From: Blastomussa wellsi
Taxonomy: Eukaryota > Cnidaria > Anthozoa > Scleractinia > Plerogyridae
NCBI GenBank assembly: GCA_947652115.1
Contig: OX393573.1
Span: 7,388,421 to 7,452,420 of the forward strand
DNA: 64,000 nt
Direction: 5' to 3'
Under the pieces are notes generated by a model. The model saw nothing but the letters and a program-made list of their open reading frames with translations, ran no database searches and was not told the origin of the DNA. The position numbers and the translations under genes were made by a program. Each line of letters opens with the position of its first letter. The stretch's first letter is position 1. Below are positions 23,977-35,046 of the stretch, piece after piece.

Positions 23977-25012
23977 GGCCGTTTTTATGCTAGAGACGTT
24001 AAAGCCGTCCGAGACGTTAAAGCTGTCTCGAGACGACTTTAACGTCTAGCATAAAAACGGTAATTTAGACAGACAGCTTTAACGTCTGACAGCTTTAACG
24101 TCTTCTCGTAAGAGCGTCTAAACGATGCCCTTAACAGACCGCTTTAACGTCTCAGACGTTAAAGGCGTCTAGCATAAAAACGGGACGCCGTTCACTTGGA
24201 CGCCTTTAACGTCTGCCTCGTCCCGAGACGACTGGAACTAGTCAGCTTTTCATCCTGATATCGAGGCTCAACGCAAAACAACATGGCGGCCAAAGAGTCT
24301 CGGAGCAGAAAGTGGAGTGAAAGTGAACTTAAAGTATTTGCAGCTGTTCTTGCTGACGACGAAACTGAATTTGCATTGTCTTTGGAGACCTTGGCACTCA
24401 AAAAGTCATCAAATCTTCATATTTTTGAAGATATTAAGAAAGAGCTCGATGGTCGTTTACAGAAAGAGAACGCATGCTCGTCTAGTTCTAAGAAAGGGAA
24501 AGCGATTCGGGAGATCGATACGTCAGTTGTAAAGCTTAGAGCAAAGTACAAATGGTTAAAGGATCAGTGGCGAAAATACACAGAAAGGGCGAAGACAGGG
24601 AGTGGAAAAGCTGCTGTGGATGAACCTGAATGGTTTCACATAATCGACCCCATTTTTTCCGAAACACATACAGAATTAAAACGCGCTTCATAGAATTACT
24701 TTTCTTTGTCCAAAACATTTTTAACATCTCCATTCTTTGTGTTTCTTGACGACGGAGATAAAAAGACTTCAGAAGATTCGATCCCGCCATGTTTCCAGCA
24801 AGTTGCAAGTCGATTTGTTCGTAAATGCGCGCGAAAAGTTTACTCGTGTCCAGTGTCCTCCGAGTGTAGAACCCAGTCTTTTTTGTTTTTTTATTTCTGT
24901 TTTTCTGAAAAGCAGTCTGTTTAATGCGTCCCGTTTTTATACTAGACGTCTTTGACGTCTTAGACGTTAAAGACGTCTAGACGGCTTTAACGTCTCTAGC
25001 ATAAAAACGGCC
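23977..25012 (+). mobile_element. 1036-bp inverted-repeat element encoding a Myb-like protein (PIF/Harbinger-like)
   Basis: 33-bp identical inverted repeats start GGCCGTTTTTATGCTAGAG. AAT flanks both sides (23974-23976, 25013-25015). The inner ends carry many GACGTTAAAG words in both orientations, and further TAGCATAAAAACGG copies at 24047 and 24171. A 3-bp duplication plus a Myb/SANT-like gene fits PIF/Harbinger, but no transposase is present. It lies inside the larger transposon at 22811-28762. Confidence 0.7.
24283..24693 (+). CDS. Myb/SANT-like DNA-binding protein of a transposon
   Basis: An intact 136-residue frame with a good start context (AACATGG). The N-terminal RKWSESELKVFAAVLADD and later YKWLKDQWRKYTERAKTGSG match the trihelix-type Myb/SANT-like domain. 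PIF/Harbinger elements encode such a domain in a second protein that helps the transposase bind DNA and enter the nucleus. A conserved-looking EPEWFHIIDPIF follows the domain. It is the only gene between the 33-bp inverted repeats, so the element would need a transposase from elsewhere. A domesticated Myb-like gene is the alternative reading. Confidence 0.7.
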   Translation: MAAKESRSRKWSESELKVFAAVLADDETEFALSLETLALKKSSNLHIFEDIKKELDGRLQKENACSSSSKKGKAIREIDTSVVKLRAKYKWLKDQWRKYTERAKTGSGKAAVDEPEWFHIIDPIFSETHTELKRAS

Positions 25013-25214
25013 AATCTCTTATAAAGAATATAGTCTCTGAAATCGATTTCTTGCTTTTTTAAGCCTCTTAGTTTCCTTTTACGAGTTTCAAGCCCAGACG
25101 GGTATTTACAAACAGTTAAGCAGAAGGGTGTTTTTTAAAGTATTCAAAAGCGTTTCCTACCACAAAACTGGGTTTAAACCTTACGGTAGAATGGTCAATT
25201 ATTTGTTTACAGCC

Positions 25215-27674
25215 ATGGCAAAGACAAGAGCAGAAATCCAGAAAGCATACAGAGAGAGAAAAAAAGCTAAAGAAGGTAGTCGTTACTTGCGAAAAGAAGT
25301 CAAACGCGTGCAAAAATACTATCGAAGCACAGATGATCTTTCAAAAACCCAGTTACAAGAAAGACGGGAAGCGATTAGACAAAGCGTTGCCAAACACAGA
25401 AAAGCAAAGCAAAGAATGTCAAGTGACGAGTCACCCTCACATGGCGTACAGTCATCAACCGAAGTCTTGAAAAGCAGGAAAGAAAAAAGAAGATTAGTAA
25501 TTAGTCTCGATTTCGGCAAACCGACGAAAAGGCTGAAAAGGTCGTGCGCATTAAAAAAGGCTAAAAAGGAAATTTCATCATTACAGAAGAAAATAAGAAA
25601 TTTAGAGAAGTCAAATACACGAGTGCGAAAAAGGAATCAACGGCTCATTGATCAAAGTAGTGGCGCACACACAGAACGCAACGAGGGCACGCCAAGGACC
25701 AGGACCCGTAAACAGATAAAAGAAGCAGGCCTGCGCCCAAAACAAGTACACCCTTCTTTGAAGAAAAGGCTTCTCTTTAGCAACGTCTTGATAGATGAGA
25801 TTCGTGAATCAGCCAGAGTGAATCAAACCAATCAAAGCAAGCAAGTAATTCGAAATATCGTTTCGGGTAGTATTGTGAAGAGGTACAGGCTGGTAAGAAG
25901 AATGAACAAGGAGACCAGGCTAGCGAGGAACAGTTTACTGCAGTCTACAAGTAAGTCCTGTGCCATGAAGAAGAGAACGCGTCTCCTTCAGCTCCACGAA
26001 GAAAAGAAAGAGATGGTCAAATCTTTTCTGGAAAGAGATGATAATAGCCGAATGATGCCAGGAAAGAATGACGCAAAGAGAAACGAAACGGGCGTTAAGG
26101 TGCAGAAGCGCATCCTGTGCGATTACCTGTACAACTTGTTTGACAAGTTTAAAGCCGAATACCCTGACGAAAGGATGTCCCGGGCAACATTTTGCCGACT
26201 AAGGCCAAAACACATCATTCTAGCATCCTTCACTTCCCGTAATACATGTCTTTGCCAGCATCATCAAAACCTTGCTCTCTTACTACGTGCTCTTAAAGCC
26301 AAAGAAGGAACAAGCACTGTCAACCCTGACAAGTTCATTGGCGAAAACGATGATGATAAAATAAAAGAGATCCTGGCCAGTATGCAGTGCCCAACCATAG
26401 AGTATGAGCAATGGAAACGGGTAGAAGATCAAGATGGAAAGAAGCGCATGAAAGTCGTCAAATACGAAGTTTCAAAGGCAGAATTTAGCGACGTTGTAGA
26501 GAATGCAGTAAGCAAGTTCCGAGGACACGCAAATCGAGTGACTCTGCAGTACTCCCAGCTGAGACGACTAAAAGAAAACCTTCCGAGGGGCGAGGTTATA
26601 GCGCAAATGGACTTCGCAGAAAATTACCTCTGTCAGTCCTGTGATGAAGTCCAGAGTGCGTACTGGAACAGTGTAATGGTTAGTCTTCATCCCGTCGTTG
26701 CATACTTTAAAGATACCGATGATGGCGACTTAAAGCACAAAAGCTTTGTGTAGATTTCTGACGAGTTATCCCACAACTCAGCATCGATTTACCTAATTCT
26801 AAAGAAGTTCCTGTCCGAGTTAAAGGGTTTGGTCGCGCCACTGACTCGCATCCACTACTGGACAGACAGCCCCACCTCACAATACCGGAACAAGACCATC
26901 TTTGGCGTGACGGCTAATCACAAAAGTGAATTTGGGTTTTCGGCTGTGTGGAACTACTTCGAGGCCGGTCATGGGAAAGGTCCATGCGATGGAGTGGGAG
27001 GAACCGCGAAGAGAATGGCAGACGAGGCAGTAAAGACAGGCAAAGTAAAGATTCAAGATGCCAATGACTTCTTCGAGTGGGCGTCAACAAGTCAAAATAG
27101 CTCCTCAGTCACCTACAGGTTTTACAGTAAAGAAGAGTATGGCGAAGCAGCAGCATACCTTGAAGGGAAATACAAAGAAGTGAAGGCGGTTCCAAATACG
27201 ATGAAACTTCATTCTGTGGTTGGAAATTCAGCAGAAAAAGTACTGGTCAGAGACACTTCTTGCTATTGCAGTAACTGCCTGCGTGACGAAGGATTCCAAG
27301 CAGACTCAACTTGTGGATGGAAAGCAGTCACCATCCTAAATGAAGTCAGTGGTCCCCTTGACAGCCAACTTGCTGTAAGTGTCGATGACTGGGTGGCTGC
27401 AATATATGAAGAAAACTGGTACATTGGCCAGGTACTAAAGATTGACAAGGATGACGGTGAGTTGGAGGTCTCTTTCATGGCAAAAGGAAAAGGAAAGGCT
27501 GCGGGGACTAGCTTCAAGTGGCCTGCCCAAAAGGATGTCCTGTGGCTTCAGCGAAACAGCATCCTCTGCATCATTGAGCCTCCAGTCCCTGTAGGCAAAA
27601 CTGGACGCGCCTTTAAGGTTGCAGATGCAACTATTGAACTGATCGAGCAACGGCACAGAAGTTTTAAACTCTAA
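25215..27674 (+). CDS. DDE-type transposase, split by one in-frame TAG
   Basis: The frame runs 512 codons from a good start (GCCATGG), meets TAG at 26751-26753, and continues in the same frame for 306 more codons. The N-terminal third is strongly basic (RERKKAKEG, coiled-coil-like KKIRNLEKSNTRVRKRNQRL). The core shows MDFAENY (D466), YWTDSPTSQYRN (D551) and FEAGHGKGPCDGVGG (E583), counting the stop as a residue. The spacing suits an RNase-H-like DDE fold. A CYCSNC zinc-like cluster and a Tudor-like WVAAIYEENWYIGQV segment follow. I recall similar proteins in fish and cnidarian repeats but cannot name the family. The TAG makes this copy probably inactive; readthrough cannot be excluded. An upstream in-frame ATG at 25128 is less likely. 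Confidence 0.75.
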
Positions 27675-28575
27675 AAATAAAAACATTGAGCTAAAAACAC
27701 TGGTTGTGCTGTTTTAGTCAAAGGGAACTGAAAAGCAGCGTTGTTTGATTTATAACTGCTTTTTGTATTACATTTATAGTGCCTTATCAGTGCCTTATAC
27801 TGCCTTATCAGTGGATGTAAATTACGTTACCAACTATATGAATTAACTTAAATCATGTTACAAAGAAAAAATAACTGAAATCACGCGTTACAAAGAACTG
27901 TTTAAACTCGAGTACACTGTTATTATCCTTTGCAAAGTGCAAGGACATAGTAAGTTTAATTATGTTGTTCAAGTTATAATGAGTACTTAATCAAAAGTGT
28001 GTAGTTCAAACTTTCTTTCCTGAGAAGGAAAGATTGCTAAGCATAAGTTTTGTTAAAACTGTGATTTCATACTGTTATCATGAACTGTTTATGATTAGAT
28101 ATCATTTATATGTTATAAATGTAACAGAAATATAATTGTATACTAATATCTAGTTATAGAGGGACAGTGTAAATTACGTTACTGGCATTTGTAAATTACG
28201 TTACCAAGTTTCAGGCCGTTTCTGCTTGTCTTTCAGCCGAAAGTACCAATTTATAAGTTTAAAGTTAAAAAGTTTCCTTTGTAACAGTTATGGATCGTTG
28301 AGTAAAAACGTTTAATTCCCCGAAGTGAAAATGTAACAGAAAACATAAAAGATGGGAATCTCATACTGATAAAAATACGGTTAAACTTATAAAATTGTTT
28401 AAGAGCTATTTTTGTCTAGTTTCAACATAGTACACAAAATAAAGCAAATTTAGTTTTCCCCATATGCATGTTAATTAAAAACGACGAAAAGTCACTTGCA
28501 ATGACATCTATACACTACTATAGTTAATTTTTTTTTATATCGAGTCGATGAAAATCACAAGTTTCTTTTTTCACA

Positions 28576-28591
28576 GGGGGGGGGGGGGGGG
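28576..28591 (+). repeat. Homopolymer G16
   Basis: A run of 16 G inside the right part of the 5.95-kb transposon. Its true length is unreliable in an assembly. Confidence 0.9.
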
Positions 28592-30059
28592 TTAAGCATT
28601 TTTTGTTTAACTTGAAAACTACTTGGTCGTTTTTTGCACAAATTCAGAAAAAGAAAGTTTAAATGTTGCTTCGTTTAAAATTTTTAGTAAAATGAGGATT
28701 GGTAACACTTCATTTTTCGACTTTTCCAACTGCGAATGGTCCCTGTTAGCTGAGAATGGGTGGATATGCAAATTATTGAATCGTGTCAGTAAAATGGAGA
28801 CGTCAATCAAACCTGTCAACCATGTGGATTTGACCAATCAGAGCTTGCACTAGAATCTCGTGCAGAACATGACAGCATGAAACCTTTGTCGGCAGGCTCC
28901 AATGCCCAACTGCCCCCGACTAGCCGGAGCCTGCTCGCAGGCTATTTTTCTGATGAAAATAGCAATATTGATATCAGCGCTATAGAAGTTTTATAATTAT
29001 TATTTTAATCTTTTTTTAATCCTATCACTTTCTATTTAGTAATAGAACACAATCATGCACGTGTTGCTTTTAAAAGGGACAGTTTTTTCTACATTTCTGG
29101 CTCAAAACTGCATGAAATTGTCAGAGGTTCAGGTGTATCCAATGCTGTATAATTTCAAGATAGAGTTTCTACTGAAACAATTAGACTACCTGCCCTTGTT
29201 GTTACTCATTGAGTATTCATAGAAAATTTGAACTTGTAGTTTAATAACTGTTAATAATAATAACTGTCAGATTCACAAATTGCCAATAATAGAACAAAGC
29301 TGATTTCTGTTGTCTGCTAATTTCCAAAAGTTGTACTATACGTGTTTTTCATTAACTGTGTAATTCCCATAAGGTTGTTTCTACTGGTTGTTATTTCTAC
29401 TGGTTGTAGTAAGTAAAGCCTTTAAGGCCATCTGGCTCATGGCTGCCAGCCCCTTAACTCTGGTTTCTGTAGCAATTTGAAGGGGCTATGAGCTCATTCC
29501 TACTTTCCCCCCCCCGGATGGGTCCCTAGTCCATATCACAGGTAACTTCCCAGCATTCTTTCAGGTTTCCTTAACAATGTACTGGTACCCATTTGAGGAC
29601 AAAGTGTCTTGCCCAAGAATACCATATTTTCTCAATTAGATGCCCCTGGCATTTATTTAAAACTCGAGCCTTGTTGACCTGGCATTTATTTGAACCCGGT
29701 GTTTGTTTGGGGCCCGGTGTTAAACAAGTTAGGATATCTTTTCATGAGCCTCACTAAGACTTGTTACTGTTTTTACATAAAATATAATGAATTTTAGGCA
29801 TAATTTAACAATAGAATTCACAAGAACAAAGCCAAAATGCTGCCAAATTGGTAGCTTGTTGGATGTGCAGGAAAAAAACTGATAAATTGAACAGTTCAAG
29901 CGTGTTCACCTCTGAAAATAAATGATTGTACACCGACAAAGCTTAGTGTTGGCAGCTATGATCAATAATTCAAACAAAGCTTTTTCTATGGTAAGGTGCC
30001 GTATAAATTGACACTGCCGCCAGTGTAAAGCACTTATCAATATCTATATCCTCACACAG

Positions 30060-30167
30060 TCTGTGCCAGTGCAGCCGCCTGCCTATTGGGCTGGGCCGTC
30101 AGGATCCAACCCTGGAGGTGGGATAGTGACCATGGCCTATGCTGGTGCCACCGGAGCTCAGGTGCAG
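30060..30167 (+). CDS. MS4A-like copy 1, exon 5
   Basis: 36 codons in phase 0, acceptor CACACAG and donor GTATGT. They encode a Pro/Gly/Ala-rich tail piece (VQPPAYWAGPSGSNPGGG). The PPAY sequence is a further possible WW-domain ligand. Confidence 0.75.
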
Positions 30168-30805
30168 GTATGTACATTATTTGGACTACGTAAATGATTT
30201 GACACAATGTAATATAGAAGGTGACGACTAATAAAATCTTTCAAGCACAAGTTTATTGTGGCCTCACAGCACGAAAAATTGGCTTTTTCCAACTTTTGAT
30301 TCGAGTCAAAAGTGTGACAAATATGGATGACTATCTTTGACACAGATGTCATAGGTAAAAAGTCTTGACATCGCCTTTGCCTGTGATTTGACGTGCGTAA
30401 AAGTTATAACAGATTTGACGCGCATCAAGTCACCTATAAATTTGACACATCTTAGCTTTGATAGACGTAAAAAGCACACTATTCTTTACTTATTAAAGTC
30501 AAAGATGGCCTTTGCCACCTTTGACCGTTGGGTAAAGGTTTTTCAAAGACCACCTTTAATCCTGGTTAAAGGTATGGGGCAAAGCAAACTTTGTGCATGG
30601 TTCAGTGCTTCCTTTGTGAGCATTGTTGCCTTGAAATACTTTGACATCTCTGAAAGGCCTTACGCTTCCCTGGAGAGGGACCGCTTAAAAGCAAGGGATT
30701 CCGGTTAAACTGTCTGATTATTTAGATTGAGCGACATGTAATATTCAGTTATGTTCTGTTTCCTAAGGCTAACAAATATCTTTTGAATTTTGTATTTAAC
30801 CAAAG
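30168..30805 (+). other. Copy 1 intron 5
   Basis: GT-AG intron. It contains TTTGACGCGCATCAAG-type words and a plus-strand frame (30388-30708) without recognisable domain, which I do not count as a gene. Confidence 0.6.
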
Positions 30806-30913
30806 GATCATGAGAAGCCACCACCTTATTCCTACCTGCAGACAGGACATGCACCGCCATTAGCTTCCTCTTCTGGCAGTGCTCCTTCTGAGGCTCCAGC
30901 TATTGATGTGTGA
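30806..30913 (+). CDS. MS4A-like copy 1, exon 6 (terminal)
   Basis: 35 codons plus the TGA stop. It begins DHEKPPPYSYLQTG and ends SEAPAIDV. PPPYSY is a PY motif, commonly bound by WW domains of NEDD4-type ubiquitin ligases; that partner is inference. No clear polyadenylation signal is seen in the next 400 bases. Confidence 0.8.
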   Translation, partial: DHEKPPPYSYLQTGHAPPLASSSGSAPSEAPAIDV

Positions 30914-32160
30914 ATGTTTCTGTGAGGCTTGCTTTAGAGCTTTTGTTGTTTTGAGCCAGCGCAACTAATTACTAGCATGCTATGCAACAAATTATGTAAA
31001 CGCAATCTGCTAATCAGTTATAAGTTTAACAAAGATTCGTTTGTCTAAAAATGTGTTCTATAATAACACAGAAGACACACAAAAGATGTTAAGGTACCTT
31101 CTCCCCCCTCCCCTGTCCCCCACCCCTGTACCCCTCCTATGTCCCCCTCCCCTGCCCCCTCCTCTGCCCCCCTTGTTCAATGTTGATTACCGCAATAAGC
31201 CCATAAACCCCCCTTCCCTTGGATTTCCAAAAGTTAACCTTTGTGAATCAAATTTCAAGCAAGCGACCAACGGAACAACTTGCAAAATCGACACAGGCAA
31301 ACATAATAGAAAATAAGACGGATCTTGATCATGCATTCATCTAGGGTTTCGGTCCTTCTAGTGAGATGGACTTGCTTACCACAGTGGGAAAAACACAGCT
31401 CCAACCTGAAAAGACTTTTACAAACTTTACCATTCATCATCTACCCTGGCTCCTGAGAATCACCCATCACCCCTCCTCCAGTTGAATCTAATTCGATTTC
31501 CAGAAGGTGCTGAATCATGCTGAATGTCCGTCTCTCCCTTAGATTAATGAAGTGCATGCAATTGTAAATAGTTTTGATTGTTACAAAATAGACGATACGT
31601 ACATATTCTAAGAATACTTTTAATATTATGAACTGTGCCCAAAAGGCCCATCCAAGAAATCCATGCAACAGTGTTTGTTATAAAACCGTATAGGACCCGA
31701 AAGGGGAATCCTTGTTTACAATATTTGCCTCATTAGCATAAGCGACTCAGTTTCTGATGGCGCTCCAAAAAAATCCGTTCTGAATATTGAAAGTTCATAG
31801 CACGATTAACCCTGCTAATGAATTTCAGCTCGATGTATTGAATTATTTTTGTCTGACGCGGGTTTAAAAACTCAACATTTTACATAGAATGTATGAGTTC
31901 ATTAGCGCTTTTGCCACCCAGAAATTTTGGAGTTTTTGAAAGACAATTTCTCCTTGAATATTACACACAAAGAGCTAAAACTTTCACCATATATAAAATT
32001 TCACTAGCTCTTTAACTGTTTGGCGTCCATTCATATCTAACATGTTGCCTTCTGTTCGCCAAGCCGTATGCTAATGAGAAAAAAGGTAAACAATGACGTC
32101 AGCATAAATCGCCCTATAGACGTGCTAGTTTTAGGACCTACCTGCGGTTGTAGCGGGGGT
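30914..32160. other. 3' flank of copy 1, no gene
   Basis: A C-rich pyrimidine tract (31097-31172) contains repeats of CCCCTCCCCTG. Around 31710-31745 and 32058-32095 imperfect inverted words (TTGTTTAC then CTCATTAGCATA) suggest a small element. Nothing coding is supported. Confidence 0.5.
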
Positions 32161-32163
32161 AAA

Positions 32164-32169
<6 letters not shown>

Positions 32170-32198
<29 letters not shown>

Positions 32199-32330
32199 GT
32201 ATAGCATGGATTCACTCCGACGAAGGGCTAAGGCTCGAAACGTCAGCTTTCGAATATCTTTACCGTGGCCATTTCACATTATCAACCCAGTTGATAAAAC
32301 CAAATTATCTACCTAGTTGTAGTATATATT
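32170..32330 (+). mobile_element. Penelope-like terminal-repeat relic with hammerhead-like core
   Basis: Contains TCCGACGAAGGGCTAAGGCT followed by CGAAACGTC. The pairs GGGC/GCTC can form stem II and GAAA is intact. The canonical CUGAUGA is changed to CCGACGA and stem III has no room for a loop. The CGAAACGTC end is shared with the inverted repeats at 2134-2714. I recall this sequence type as common in cnidarian Penelope-like elements. It is probably non-functional as a ribozyme here. Confidence 0.5.
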
Positions 32331-32712
32331 ACATGTTTCTAACAGGTACGTGTAAATTAGGAAGCGTTGGTTGTAATAAAATTTGTTTAACAAGCTGTTG
32401 TACAAGTCACTTATTTCACATCATCATCATCATCATCTTCATCATTATCCATCTTTATTTAAAACACAACATCTTATCATAAAAATGCTCTTCCTAGGAG
32501 TCGTGTGAAAAATTACAAAAGGATAAATTAACTATATTAATAAGAAATACTTTAATTACATTACAGTAAAACCTATATAATAGAATTTTTCTCAATCTAT
32601 AGTACACTAAGATAATGTTTCCCATTCATTGACGTTTTAAACACTTAAACTGGGTAGGTGCCTGGTTTCCAGAACAGATCCTCTGTAGTACAGGCTCCCT
32701 TTTGTATATTCA

Positions 32713-34371
32713 GGCCCCATTTATATGGTCTCGGGTACCCGAGACAACCCTCCCCTCCGAGTTACCCTGGGCGAGCTTACTTTTCTCTAAGACGTTGAAA
32801 AATTCTACCAACCGTTTACATGATCCTACCCGAGTTGTCTCGGGGGGCGAGACAACTCTGGTGGGCGAGTTGTCTCGTAGGGTAGGGAAGTGTAACCCTG
32901 GCAGGCGGGACAAGTTTTTCTCAGATAACACTTTGGCTCGTCTACTCGAGACAACTCATGGCGTGGCGAGTGTCACGAAATGTCCGGATTTCAGGCTTTT
33001 AAGCACGAATTTGCACTAAATAAATAGAATTTAACCCAGCAAGGCCCCCAGTGATCGAATGAACGAAAGAAATTCAAAGCAAGAAGGATAATGTTAAAGC
33101 AGCTTTTTGGGGATTAGTCGGCTACTTCAACACTCTTTTGTTTGGTTACTTCTCTTTTATTTCCAATGACTGCTGTTACAATGCTGTCCCGCTTTCACTC
33201 TTCACTGATCTTAACTATCACAGCAACTACTTCAACTACAACTACTGCAACTTCTTGCGTTTCTTTTATGGGGTCAACAACATGATCCGTCAGATCACTG
33301 CCAAGCTGTCAATTCCTTAATTTTATGCTAACGTCAGAGCCTGCGCAATCCACATAAGATACTAGTGCGATTGCGCGCAAAGCTATTTAGCATATTTTCC
33401 TTCGAGGTAAAATGCAGTGACTAAAATCTTTTCGACCAAGATTTTAGCTATCAGTTTTCAGGTGGTTGACCAAGATAAAACAACGCGAGAAATATAAAAC
33501 TTACAATCTTTGTTTCCATCAAGTCAAACTTGAAAATCACACTAAATTTAGGCATAAAAGTTGTTGTTAAATATCTCTCACAACACACGTGTCACAAACG
33601 CAATCCCAGCTTCGTGGGTTGGGTCTACCTAAATTTTAAGCCCGCCTATTCCATATCATTAACCATTACGTGCGTTTGAGTTTAAACATATGCATACAAA
33701 CACCTTAGTCCTTATGGTAGTAATTAAACTTTTCCTGGCGCTTCCGTGCGAAGTATAACAAGATACGAATTTTAATTAGACAGTCGAAATTCAAGGTCCA
33801 AAAAGAACTATCAAACGAATAAAGTTTGGCTGAAAAATTACACAAGAAAATCCTGACAAGTTACAGAAAGTCAAAAGGTTATTTCCAGGAAGAGCGCTTC
33901 CAAAAACTAAACGTCGGATTTATTCATTATCTCTACTAGTGTCAAGAGAACCTAACCATAGCAACTGATTAAGTACAGCCTAAATTGATGGTGTTTGACG
34001 AATATGAATAAGCTCAAGCCCAACAACATCAGCATTAAGAGAGAGTATAATTTTAGCAGTAATTAGTTAAAGGATCAAGTAACACTTTTCAAATGCGCTA
34101 AAATATCACACGATTATATTACCCAACACCAAAAACAAGTTTTTCCCTAACAATCCGATAACGAATGAATAAATAAATAAACTGCACTCTAGCTTGCATT
34201 TTTATTCTCTAACAATAACTGGCGACTTGAATATTTGAATACTTTATGAATAATCAAACAGGGTCAACTTTTACTCAGCCAACAGGGACAATTTTTTGTC
34301 ATATAAACGCTCAATAAAGTTGTCTCGGGGGGAGGGTTGTCTCGGGTACCCGAGACCATATAACTGGACCC
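32713..34371. mobile_element. 1.66-kb element with palindromic ends TCTCGGGTACCCGAGA, copy A
   Basis: Inverted ends carry TATATGGTCTCGGGTACCCG continuing into AGACAACCCTCC. TCA flanks both sides (32710-32712, 34372-34374). The ends resemble those of the ~380-bp element at 49670-50050, and both share CAGGGACAATTTTTTGTCAT near one end. Copy A has extra interior sequence (about 33100-34260) with no recognised gene. Confidence 0.7.
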
Positions 34372-34751
34372 TCAGTTATTGTTCTGGGAACATAGCAATT
34401 TATCTCAGAGTTTCTAAGATTGTGCGCATGTACCAGCATAGGAAATTGCACGAAGAACGATTCAAAAGTTTTTGTTGACCTTCATTTGATTTTCAATAGT
34501 TATTGTTATTATAATTTCAACCCGTGAGGTATTTTTGAGCCTTTGACGTCACATTCTCCAAATCGCAACCAAGCCTTGGAACAAAACAAATTAATGGCGG
34601 CCGTAAATTTTCGGAAATAAAAGTTAAAAATTATGACTTCTCATGTCCAGAATGGAATTAAATTTGGCAAGATGATTAAGAAATCTCATTGTACACGAAA
34701 ATTTGAAAAAATGATGACCACAAATTTTGTCTGGGCACTTTTAGGTAATCA

Positions 34752-34856
34752 AACGCATACTCGTGAAATAAGGAAATAATTTCACTTGCGTTTTGTCAAA
34801 AATTATAAGAATTTTGACAAAACAAGCGTGAAATTATTTCCTAATTTCACTCGTCA
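34752..34856. repeat. Foldback repeat
   Basis: The left arm GGAAATAATTTCACTTGCG plus TTTTGTCAAAA pairs with the right arm AAGCGTGAAATTATTTCC plus TTTTGACAAAAC across a short loop. It is a hairpin of about 45-bp arms. Confidence 0.7.
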
Positions 34857-35046
34857 TACTTATCTCCAGTCATGTCTCCGATAGTAAGACATGGCTACAG
34901 CCACATTGTCAAAGACCTCTTTCTTGGACTCTAAGTGAACGCTTTGTAAGTTGTGATCATGAGAACATCTTTACCCGGTCCGAGACTTACCTTCCTTCCC
35001 CACCCCTTGAATTAGACGACGTCATTTGTGCGTCAGATACGTGCAG

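Larger units (their letters stand above)
22811..28762 (+). mobile_element. 5.95-kb DDE DNA transposon (Sola-like by target size; family unconfirmed)
   Basis: 28-bp perfect inverted repeats start CACCCATTCTCAGCTAACAG at 22811 and mirror at 28735-28762. They are flanked by GATA (22807-22810, 28763-28766). Between them lie a transposase gene and eight copies of GTAAATTACGTTAC, five on the left and three on the right. A 4-bp target duplication is known for Sola elements; that is the only basis for the name. A second element (23977-25012) is inserted in its left part. Confidence 0.75.
17410..30059 (+). other. Copy 1 intron 4 (12.6 kb, transposon nest)
   Basis: The largest intron of the gene. It holds at least eight separate elements, including a 5.95-kb DDE transposon. 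Stretches without assigned elements (20146-20590, 20725-21863, 22051-22810, 28767-30059) show no gene. They include a GCCTGCTCGCAGGC repeat near 28927 and a GGCATTTATTTGAACCCGG-type repeat near 29680. Confidence 0.7.
8454..30913 (+). other. MS4A/CD20-like four-transmembrane gene, copy 1 (whole gene, six exons)
   Basis: Six exons splice at GT-AG sites, all in phase 0, into a protein of about 306 residues. The layout is a short N-terminus, TM1 and the start of TM2 in exon 1, the rest of TM2 in exon 2, and TM3, a Tyr/Ser-rich loop and TM4 in exon 3. A Gln/Gly/Pro-rich cytoplasmic tail is in exons 4-6 and contains a PPPYSY motif that could bind WW domains. This topology and the small-residue-rich helices fit the MS4A (CD20-like) family of plasma-membrane proteins. 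No catalytic role is expected. A tandem paralogue starts at 47910. The family name is by eye, and another tetraspan family is possible. Confidence 0.65.

Noticed and set aside
31041..31316. Proline-rich 91-residue frame
   Set aside because: It is generated by a C-rich pyrimidine tract and has no flanking gene structure.
32217..32244. Active hammerhead ribozyme
   Set aside because: CUGAUGA is changed to CCGACGA, one extra A precedes stem II, and stem III has no loop. I list it only as a relic.
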